Below, in pieces: positions 12,692 through 22,500 of a DNA stretch of 64,000 nucleotides. Origin of the DNA: Mantamonas sphyraenae (taxonomy: Eukaryota > CRuMs > Mantamonadidae); assembly GCA_026936335.1 (NCBI GenBank), contig JAPMXV010000016.1:248001-312000 (forward strand), written 5' to 3'. Position 1 is the first letter of the stretch. Each line of letters opens with the position of its first letter. Made by a program: the position numbers and the translations under genes. The notes below the pieces were generated by a model. That model had not been told where the DNA came from, did no database searches, and saw nothing but the letters and a program-made list of their open reading frames with translations.

Positions 12692-14498
12692 ACTGTGTTT
12701 TCCGCAGAAAGCAGCTGGTACTGCATCAACAGGTGCATGCGCGACCATTCTGGGTCTTGCCTGCGTGTGCACGAGCCCTCGGGCGTTGGTTTGGCATCCA
12801 CCACGTCCATGCGGTCGCCGTCGAGCTGTGGCCGAGCTTCGCGAAGGACTCGTTCGCGTGCAGAGTGGGTGCTGTGCCATGCGGCAAGCCGTGCGCTGGG
12901 CAAGTTTGGCATCGAGTTGCGTCGTGTGTGTCTGCGCGACGACGGCAGATGCGTTTCCCGCACCCGCGCGTGCTGCAGTTCTTCCACGAGTGACTCGCTA
13001 CCGGTGCCACACACGTCACTCTCCACTACCAACGAGTCCTCCCCTTCACGCATGCGCTGCGTCGCTCGGTAGTGCTTCAGCGCCATGTGCTCCTCGTGCG
13101 TATGGACCATGCGCCAAGGATCGTCCTCGGCATCCAGGGCACGCACATTGGCAGCTCCTAGCAATCGTTCCACAAACTGGTTCACCGAATGGCAGGTGTG
13201 GTTGCCCCACACGTACTGCTCGCCCGTCAGGAAGATATTGCCCGACGGCAAAACAATGCCAACCTCCGTCACATGCCCGTGTGCGCACCAAACCATCTCG
13301 CCCGCTCTCAACTGACGCCACGCAAGCAGTTCGCTCACTTCTACCTCTTGCCCCTCCTGGCATACTGCAGCTACGTGCGGCAACGGCGTTCCACCGCGCC
13401 GCCTCGCCACAGACTGTCCATCCCGCAGTGTGCTCGTCGACGACACCGACGTCAAGGTCGACACGCCGTCGCTGTCTTCGTCCGTGTCACCCATCGTCTC
13501 ATCCAGCTCACGTTCAGTCGCACTCGTCGACACGGACGACAGGTTCATGAGGCGTGGCCGTTCCAGGCTCACCTCGCCGCCATTCGCTGGCTCGAATGAC
13601 ATGATTGCGAAATCATCTTCTTTGTACTGCTTGGGTGTCCATGTGATGCTGGATCCCGACAGCATGGTCAGCTGTACGTCGCCTTTGCCGTCGTTCAGTT
13701 TGCTCAGGTCCTGCAACGTCGCAAACCTTCCACCACGTTGCCACATGCGCCACCGCCGCTCTCCCCTCTTTGTCTGATCTGTGGGTGTGCGCTGCGTCCA
13801 CTGGGATTGCGTCGCCACCTCACGAGACGACCGTGCTTCGACGCGCGGACTGGACGTCGAAAGTCCCAGCATCAGCGCCGCCACCGCCGCATCCTGCCTC
13901 TGCTGCTGTTGCTGCTGCTCCACGTCCATGTGGGATTCCGCAACGCGGTCCAACAGATCTTTACCAGCCATCAGGCGCTGCCATACGACGTCATGTGCCA
14001 AGCTCCGCTCTGTACAGCCAGACGTTATCCAAATGGACCCTCCCGGGTGAGCTTCCACACAAATTCTCGTTCGGGAAACTTCCGTTTCCGGGCCCTCCCT
14101 CTCGTCCCCCACTCACCTTGGTTTTCTCCGAGAATATGTGCAAGCTCTCTAGGTTCGTCGCGAACAAAGTGGTCTCGCGCGAAAGCCGAACCCCCCTTGT
14201 TCAGGAAGCCCCAGTTAGCCAGGTTTTTGCGAAGTCCATCCCGTCCAATTCCAAATAGTTCCGCCAACACCTTGCTGTCGACAATCTCAAACGTCCGCTC
14301 GTCTACCCACTTCACTGCTTCGTACTTGCTGCCCTCGGGGTCTTCATTCAAGATGCAGTACAGTCTCAGGAAAAAGGGCCTCAGTTTTCCTGCTCGCTCA
14401 TTCGAGCCTTCCTTCGTCCGCGTGTGCGCGTACAATCCTCGCCGCGGGTCCCAGTGTGGGTGTTCCGCCTCGACACTTGCCCTCATACTCTCTTGCAT
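12040..14498 (-). CDS. Protein with two HSF-type DNA-binding domains, two exons
   Basis: Exon 1 is 14117-14498, exon 2 is 12040-14009; the 107-nt intron (14010-14116, GTGAGT...TACAG) joins ILGENQ to ERSLAHDVVW in frame. The protein is 783 aa. Residues ~10-115 and ~590-710 are two related modules, each beginning with HPxWDxRRGL and continuing into a winged-helix pattern: PFFLRLYCILNEDPEG...LFGIGRDGLRKNLANWGF in the N-terminal copy and LFLMLAYDPHG...LFRIGWDSVRKNLNNYRF in the C-terminal copy. The recognition-helix-like 'xxRKNLxNxxF' parallels 'SFVRQLNxYGF' of heat shock factors. The ~470 residues between are low complexity: Gln run, acidic Ser/Thr stretches, a run of ten Ser. HSF-like is inferred from pattern; the usual leucine-zipper trimerisation region was not seen. 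Other winged-helix families are possible. Confidence 0.65.
12661..12690. repeat. (CTG)10 trinucleotide repeat in coding sequence
   Basis: Ten uninterrupted CTG units on the plus strand, read as AGC on the coding strand, give a run of Ser in the linker between the two HSF-type domains. A pure triplet run of this kind is prone to length change by slippage. Confidence 0.95.
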
Positions 14499-14733
14499 GG
14501 TGATAGTTGACCTCCGTGCTTGTGGAGTGTGGTGTGCTGTGGGTGTGTGTTTGGGGCGGGAAGGGAAAATGAGTGGTGGCCCCAGCGCCGATGCTTTTTC
14601 CGTTTCCGGTCCATTTCCCTTCCGATCGCTCCACGATGTCCACACAGGCCACAGCACGCGGTGCTTGACAATGGCAAAGAGACGGCAACGCAATTGTGAA
14701 AGGCAGAGGCAAGCAGACTGCATTCAACCTCCG

Positions 14734-16524
14734 CTACCAATACCCAGGCACGTCCAGATCCACATTCTCTCCCTTGTTGACCAGAATCTTGGCGCAGAAG
14801 GAGCACACGCGCAGCACGTCCGTCTTTTGCTCCTTGTTGGACCAGTGCGACCACCAGTTGGACGAGCAATTGGCGCAAAACACCTTTCCGCAAAACCTGC
14901 AGTGGTGTCGCCTGGTCATGATCCATCCAAACTCTGTGTTGCAGCTGCAGCAATTCGGTGCATCCTCGTCCGCCATCCACTTGCTCTGCAGCAGAGGTTC
15001 TGGCGGCGGACTGTACGACCTGCGCCTCCTCCGGCTCTCTTCCACATCCACATCGTTTGTGGACTTTGTACGTCGCGTGACTCTCTTGAATGCCCACGGC
15101 ATTGCCTCTTGTTCCACTGTCGGCGTCGATGCGCTCGACGAACTTGCTCCTTCGCTCTGCCCGTCCCGAGAGCTCAGTGTCGAAATGGTGAATTCAGACT
15201 CGCTTCGAGTGCGGCCCCCTCGCCTGCGATCTCCTTCCGGCTCGTCTCCTTCGCCGTTGCTTTCCTGACGAGTGCGCACTACACTCACGCTCTGCGTGCG
15301 TGCACGCACTCCACCCTGTACAGATCCCACCCCCAAAATCTCGTCGTTCACGCTGTCGTGGCTGTGATACCGTCCTTTGCGCTGGCTACCCTGCCTCTGG
15401 TGTGGTTTGCCGCCGGCCCCACGCCGTTGGTTGTGATTGTGGTTGCCCATGGTGTTGTCGCTGTTCACCACAACCGTCTTGCCTCCGGTCGAGCCCTCGT
15501 CTTCCGACGCCCCACGCAAACCGCCCTCGTTCAGCGGCGGCGAGCGTGCAAACGCCTTTTCCGTGTCTTCCATGGACACGACAACGGGTGCGCCGTGGCT
15601 GCTGTGCGACGAATTGCTGTCTCCCAGCGGCTCGCTTGTCAACGAGGCGGAAGGCAATGACGGAATGGTCTCCAAACTCGTCGCCTCGCTGCCGTTCTCC
15701 TCCTCGTCCACATCGTCCTCAGACAACACGCGATTGATGGTTCCCTGGAATAATGACGCCATGCCCGACTGGCTCCCTTCGTCTCCACCTTCGCCTCCGC
15801 CCTCCTCGTCCGTTCCCGCCACTTCGGGCCGTTTTCCACCGTCGCCTTCCGAGAACTGCGTCCGGCCGGCTCCTTCCACGCGTACGGCAACCCCAGCCAT
15901 TTCCTTGTCCGCGTGCATCTGCAGTAGCTCCATTACTTCATGGTTGTCAAACGCACTGGCCAGCTCAAACGCAGTCTGGCCATTGTGAGTCTGCACGCTC
16001 AGGTCGGCGCCGTTTCCCAGGAGTTCCCGAGTCAAGTCGACGTCATTCCGCGATGCTGCCACATGAAGCGGCGTCTGTCCATACTCGTTGCTGCAGTTCA
16101 CTTCTGCTCCAAATTCCAGCAGCACACTGACCGCGTCATGATGTGCCTGACGCACGGCGCTGAACAACGGTGTCACCCCGACGCCATTCTGTCCGTTCAA
16201 TTGCTCCAAATCCGCCCCGACCTCGCACAGTACTCGCACACACTCGCCACTGTCCATGTTGACAGCTTCATGCAGAGCACTCTCCCCTTGACCATCCTGT
16301 ACATTCACCTTGCTCCGCAGTGGCCCCTTGCGTTCCAGTAACCGACGCAGGCAGTCCGCGTGGCCCAGTGCCGCGGCCACATGCAACGCCGTCTGGCCCT
16401 CCCCCAACAATGTGATTTCACCACACAGGCATGTCGCCTCTTGGGCTTCGTAGTCCAGCGACATGTGCACGCGTGCGGTGGTTGTTTTGGATGGCCGCTC
16501 GCGTCGTCGACGGATGCAACACAT
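14734..16524 (-). CDS. Ankyrin-repeat FYVE-finger protein
   Basis: Single-exon ORF of 596 aa. Residues ~35-200 hold about five ankyrin repeats with the consensus G-TALH-A--x-GH---L (GQTALHVAAALGH, GESALHEAVN, GVTPLFSAVRQ, YGQTPLHVAASRND, NGQTAFELA). The middle (~205-510) is acidic, Ser/Gly-rich low complexity. The last ~80 residues form a FYVE-type zinc finger: WMADEDAPNCCSC, RRHHCRFCGKVFCANCSS and RVCSFCAKIL, with the basic RRHHCR patch that binds phosphatidylinositol 3-phosphate in FYVE domains. This suggests a peripheral endosomal protein. Its start lies 55 bp from the divergent ankyrin/coiled-coil gene, so two ankyrin proteins share one promoter. A 235-bp spacer separates its stop from the HSF-type gene start. 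Confidence 0.88.
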   Translation of the reverse strand: MCCIRRRRERPSKTTTARVHMSLDYEAQEATCLCGEITLLGEGQTALHVAAALGHADCLRRLLERKGPLRSKVNVQDGQGESALHEAVNMDSGECVRVLCEVGADLEQLNGQNGVGVTPLFSAVRQAHHDAVSVLLEFGAEVNCSNEYGQTPLHVAASRNDVDLTRELLGNGADLSVQTHNGQTAFELASAFDNHEVMELLQMHADKEMAGVAVRVEGAGRTQFSEGDGGKRPEVAGTDEEGGGEGGDEGSQSGMASLFQGTINRVLSEDDVDEEENGSEATSLETIPSLPSASLTSEPLGDSNSSHSSHGAPVVVSMEDTEKAFARSPPLNEGGLRGASEDEGSTGGKTVVVNSDNTMGNHNHNQRRGAGGKPHQRQGSQRKGRYHSHDSVNDEILGVGSVQGGVRARTQSVSVVRTRQESNGEGDEPEGDRRRGGRTRSESEFTISTLSSRDGQSEGASSSSASTPTVEQEAMPWAFKRVTRRTKSTNDVDVEESRRRRRSYSPPPEPLLQSKWMADEDAPNCCSCNTEFGWIMTRRHHCRFCGKVFCANCSSNWWSHWSNKEQKTDVLRVCSFCAKILVNKGENVDLDVPGYW

Positions 16525-16579
16525 CCGGTTTCACGGCCGCTGATCGACCCACCACACATTTATTGCAGTGCATCAGATA
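16525..16579. promoter_or_regulatory. Shared divergent promoter of two ankyrin genes
   Basis: There are 55 bp between divergent start codons at 16524 (minus) and 16580 (plus). It contains the AT-richer stretch catttattgcag. If the upstream in-frame ATG at 16568 is used instead, the gap shrinks to 43 bp. Confidence 0.5.
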
Positions 16580-19500
16580 ATGAGTCGAAGAGAAACAACC
16601 CGCCGCATGGACTCCATGGCCAGCCTTCCGGAGGAGGCAAAGGAAGTCCGGGCGCCCAAACATCCGGAAGAGGTACGTCAATGGCCATGGTGTTGGACGG
16701 CACTTGGTCGCGTGGTGCCACACACATGCATTCACTGCCGGTTCTACGATGACTGTATGCGTGCGCGCGTGGTGAGCAGTTGAGGCGCGCAAACGCCAAG
16801 TCTGCGTCGCGTCGCGACGCCTGTAACGGCTGAAATAAGCACGGGCCTCTTCCTGCGTACTGGCGTTTCAACGGTCAAATGCACGCACGGACGTGGTGCA
16901 ATGCGACCAGGCGCAGAACGGGAAGCAGTTTCATGGCTTTCTCATGGCTGTGACCCTTGGGCGCGGGTTGGGTGAGGCAACGTCGAACGCACACTGACAC
17001 TCTTGTCCCGTACCCGCTGGCAATACGTGAAATCCACACGGATTCCGGTCGTTGTGTGTCCACCGTGAATGGCATGGGTGTGCTTGCCGGTCCATTCCTC
17101 CCATCTTGCAGGAACTGTACAGGGTGGCGTCGCATGACGACACAGAGCTGACACGCAAGGTGTTGAAGAAGCACAAGGGCAAGCTGAACCTGGATTGGCC
17201 AAACGACGAGGAGCGCAACTTTACCGCGTTGCACGTGTGCGTGCACCACAACTACACACAAACCACAAACATCTTGCTCGCTGCCGGGGCAAATCCGAAC
17301 GCTGTCGCCGTGGGTGGCCGCACCCCTCTGCACGTGGCCGTGCTGCACAGCTGCCACGAGGCACGAGACACGCTCCTCAGGCGCAGCAAGGAAGGCGCAC
17401 GCAAAGCAAACATCAAACTCAAGGCCAATATGTACGTCAAACTCGATCCGCAGGACTCGACCAAAAAGTTTACGCCGTTCCACTACGCTTGCATGGAGAA
17501 CGACGTCGACTCGGTGATTGCCCTTCTGCAGCACAGAGCCGATCCTTGGAAGTTGGACGAGGATGGTAACTGTGGCCTGCACCTGGCTGCGGACAAGGGC
17601 AGCGACAAGGTGGCCGAATACCTGGTCAAGCACTACCCGGAGATGGTCGACTTTACAAACAGCTGGAACGAGGGACCGCTGCTTAAATCGGTGCACAGCG
17701 GCCACCCTGTGGTGGCCAAACTGCTGCTGGACACCGGGGCGGTGGACGTGGAGCGAGAAAACGTGTCTGGCGTCTCGCCGCTGAAAGACGCCGTGTACAA
17801 CGGTAACGACGAGTGCGTTTCGCTGCTCATCGACTACGGTGCCGATTTGCACAAGAAGGACGAGAATGGAAACATGGCCATCCACTACGCCGCCGCCATG
17901 GGCCACAGCAAAGTGACAAAGACTTTGGTCGAACACGGGGCCAGCGTCAATCAGATGGACTACGGGGGCCGTACGGCAGTGGACTATGCACTGGACAGCG
18001 ACCCAAAGGTGACCAAGAAGCTGCTGAAGGAGCGTGGCGCAAAGGAGTCGGTGATTGACGAGAACAACCCAGAGGAGGTGTTGGGAGTGTTGACGAGGCA
18101 GGGCGGCATTGGAGGCATGTTGCTGATGACCAATGCAGTGCGCGTGATTGCAAAGCGCTGGAGGGAGCTGTTGTACAGGCGGCGCAAGCAGGTCGGTGTT
18201 CAGTGCGAGCCGTGGGAGGACCCCGAGTTGGCGAAGCTGCGCGACCAGCTGGAAAAGGAGACGGAGCACAGGAAGAGGCTGGAGGAGCGTCATCGGGTAC
18301 TGCGTGATGGCTTGACAAAGATGATCAACACGGAGAAGAAGGAGCTGGAGGCGATGAAAACGACGCGAGTCAAAGCAACCACGAAGGACGCAGATCTTCT
18401 CGACTTTACGCAGGGAATCATTGATGAGCTGAAACGAGGAGGTGGCGACGCAGGCGCACAGCTTGCCGAACTGCGTGCGGGCCTGATTGACATTTGCAAG
18501 ACGGAAAAGGACAAGACGGAGACCCTGAAGATGTTTAGCGTATCTGAGGAGAACAGCAACACAGAGTTGTTGCGCATGGACGAGCAGCTCATCCAGTACC
18601 ATCAGAAGGAGACGCAGCGCATGCAGAAACAGCTGGAGGCGTTGCGCCGCGCGATAGCCAGCAATTGCGAAACCAGTGCACGCATGATGCCCAAGGGCGC
18701 ACGCGTTGATGCAAAACACGTGGAGGCTGCAGAGGCAACCGGAGAGGATGATGTGCTTGTGGAGATGGACGCCAAGGTGAACGCAGAGTGGAAGCGGCTG
18801 TACGCGGACATGGAAAAGAAACGGGACAGGTTGCAGGTTGTGCGTGACGGCCTGCAGCGGATCGTGGAAGTGGAAATCGAAAGTGTCGATGACATGGATG
18901 AGAACGTTGACGAACACACGAGCCACGAAGAATTGCTGGCACTGGATGCACAAATTATTGAAACGCACAAAGCGACGATTGACGAGCTGCAGGAGCTGCG
19001 AGACGAACTGATTCAGCTTTGCTACCGCGAAAAGGGATCTGTACCATCACTGGCAGAGACGGAGATCGACGAGAACGAGATCGAGAACAGCGATCTGCTG
19101 GAAATTGCAGAACGGATCATGCAAGAGAATGCGTCTCAGCTGAAGCATTTGCGCAAGGACTTGCATTTGTTGTGCACAGACGGACGCCAGGGAATGGAGT
19201 CTGTGGAGAAGATGGAGCTCGTGGAAGACGACAACAAGTCGCTGATGGCGGTGGACCGGGCAATCATTGAGGCGAGGAAGGAGCAGGTGCGGGAGCTGCA
19301 GTCGGAGCTGGAGGAGGTGGAGAAGCGACTGGAGGGACTGCGTGGGGCACTGCTGGAAGTGTGTGAAAGCGAGCGACGTGGATTCGAAGCGCTGGAGAAG
19401 AAGGCGCTGGATGACAAGAGCAGTGACGAGGCACTGATTGCGATGGACCGGGAGATCATTGCGGCAAGCAAGGCGGGTGTGAAGCCCGTGCTGGCACGAC

Positions 19501-22500
19501 TGGAGGCGCTGAGGAGTGCACTGATGGGAGTGTTGGAGGAGGAGAAGGAGGCGGTGCATGGACTGGCGAACAAGAAGTACGATGGAAGTGTGGGGGATGA
19601 CGAGCTTGTGGATGACGAACGTGCGGTGATTGCAGCGCTGAAGGACCACAACCTGGAGGAGGTGACTGCGGAGCTGGAGGCACTGCGTCGCGGGCTGGTG
19701 GAGGTGTGTGTGAGTGGAAAGGAGGGAGTGCCTGGGATGGAGGAGAAGGAAGTGGACGAGAAGACAAGCGACAAGGAGTTGCTGGCAGTGGACAGGGCAA
19801 TCATTGCAGCGAGCAAGGGAGAGACGCAGCGTGTGTTGGGAGAGCTGTCGGCGCTGCGAAAGATGCTTGCGGAGCTGTGTGCAGAGGAGAGGAGCGGATT
19901 TGAGACTGTGGAGAAGATGGAGCTCGTGGAAGACGACAACAAGTCGCTGATGGCGGTGGACCGGGCAATCATTGAGGCGAGGAAGGAGCAGGTGCGGGAG
20001 CTGCAGTCGGAGCTGGAGGAGGTGGAGAAGCGACTGGAGGGGCTGCGTGGGGCACTGCTGGAAGTGTGTGAAAGCGAGCGACGTGGATTCGAAGCGCTGG
20101 AGAAGAAGGCGCTGGATGACAAGAGCAGTGACGAGGCACTGATTGCGATGGACCGGGAGATCATTGCGGCAAGCAAGGCGGGGGGTGAAGCCCGTGCTGG
20201 CACGACTGGAGGCGCTGAGGAGTGCACTGATGGGAGTGTTGGAGGAGGAGAAGGAGGCGGTGCATGGACTGGCGAACAAGAAGTACGATGGAAGTGTGGG
20301 GGATGACGAGCTTGTGATGACGAACGTGCGGTGATTGCAGCGCTGAAGGACCACAACCTGGAGGAGGTGACTGCGGAGCTGGAGGCACTGCGTCGCGGGC
20401 TGGTGGAGGTGTGTGTGAGTGGAAAGGAGGGAGTGCCTGGGGTGGAGGAGAAGGAAGTGGACGAGAAGACAAGCGACAAGGAGTTGCTGGCAGTGGACAG
20501 GGCAATCATTGCAGCGAGCAAGGGAGAGATGCAGCGTGTGTTGGGAGAGCTGTCGGCGCTGCGAAAGATGCTTGCGGAGCTGTGTGCAGAGGAGAGGAGC
20601 GGGTTTGAGACTGTGGAGAAGATGGAGCTTGTGGAAGACGACAACAAGTCGCTGATGGCGGTGGACCGGGCAATCATTGAGGCGAGGAAGGAGCAGGTGC
20701 GGGAGCTGCAGTCGGAGCTGGAGGAGGTGGAGAAGCGACTGGAGGGGCTGCGTGGGGCACTGCTGGAAGTGTGTGAAAGCGAGCGACGTGGATTCGAAGC
20801 GCTGGAGAAGAAGGCGCTGGATGACAAGAGCAGCGACGAGGCACTGATTGCGATGGACCGGGAGATCATTGCGGCAAGCAAGGCGGGTGTGAAGCCCGTG
20901 CTGGCACGACTGGAGGCGCTGAGGAGTGCACTGATGGGAGTGTTGGAGGAGGAGAAGGAGGCGGTGCATGGACTGGCGAACAAGAAGTACGATGGGAGTG
21001 TGGGGGATGACGAGCTTGTGGATGACGAACGTGCGGTGATTGCAGCGCTGAAGGACCACAACCTGGAGGAGGTGACTGCGGAGCTGGAGGCACTGCGTCG
21101 CGGACTGGTGGAGGTGTGTGTGAGTGGAAAGGAGGGAGTGCCTGGGGTGGAGGAGAAGGAAGTGGACGAGAAGACAAGCGACAAGGAGTTGCTGGCAGTG
21201 GACAGGGCAATCATTGCAGCGAGCAAGGGAGAGACGCAGCGTGTGTTGGGAGAGCTGTCGGCGTTGCGAAAGATGCTTGCGGAGCTGTGTGCAGAGGAGA
21301 GGAGCGGGTTTGAGACTGTGGAGAAGATGGAGCTTGTGGAAGACGACAACAAGTCGCTGATGGCGGTGGACCGGGCAATCATTGAGGCGAGGAAGGAGCA
21401 GGTGCGAGAGCTGCAGTCGGAGCTGGAGGAGGTGGAGAAGCGACTGGAGGGGCTGCGTGGGGCACTGCTGGAAGTGTGTGAAAGCGAGCGACGTGGATTC
21501 GAAGCGCTGGAGAAGAAGGCGCTGGATGACAAGAGCAGTGACGAGGCACTGATTGCGATGGACCGGGAGATCATTGCGGCAAGCAAGGCGGGTGTGAAGC
21601 CCGTGCTGGCACGACTGGAGGCGCTGAGGAGTGCACTGATGGGAGTGTTGGAGGAGGAGAAGGAGGCGGTGCATGGACTGGCGAACAAGAAGTACGATGG
21701 GAGTGTGGGGGATGACGAGCTTGTGGATGACGAACGTGCGGTGATTGCAGCGCTGAAGGACCACAACCTGGAGGAGGTGACTGCGGAGCTGGAGGCACTG
21801 CGTCGCGGACTGGTGGAGGTGTGTGTGAGTGGAAAGGAGGGAGTGCCTGGGGTGGAGGAGAAGGAAGTGGACGAGAAGACAAGCGACAAGGAGTTGCTGG
21901 CAGTGGACAGGGCAATCATTGCAGCGAGCAAGGGAGAGACGCAGCGTGTGTTGGGAGAGCTGTCGGCGCTGCGAAAGATGCTTGCGGAGCTGTGTGCAGA
22001 GGAGAGGAGCGGGTTTGAGACTGTGGAGAAGATGGAGCTTGTGGAAGACGACAACAAGTCGCTGATGGCGGTGGACCGGGCAATCATTGAGGCGAGGAAG
22101 GAGCAGGTGCGAGAGCTGCAGTCGGAGCTGGAGGAGGTGGAGAAGCGACTGGAGGGGCTGCGTGGGGCACTGCTGGAAGTGTGTGAAAGCGAGCGACGTG
22201 GATTCGAAGCGCTGGAGAAGAAGGCGCTGGATGACAAGAGCAGCGACGAGGCACTGATTGCGATGGACCGGGATATCATTGCGGCAAGCAAGGCGGGTGT
22301 GAAGCCCGTGCTGGCACGACTGGAGGCGCTGAGGAGTGCACTGATGGGAGTGTTGGAGGAGGAGAAGGAGGCGGTGCATGGACTGGCGAACAAGAAGTAC
22401 GATGGAAGTGTGGGGGATGACGAGCTTGTGGATGACGAACGTGCGGTGATTGCAGCGCTGAAGGACCACAACCTGGAGGAGGTGACTGCGGAGCTGGAGG

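Noticed and set aside
16875-18968. 697-codon minus-strand open frame opposite the ankyrin head
   Set aside because: Composition is His/Leu/Cys-rich, no domain; ankyrin repeats on the plus strand explain the sequence.
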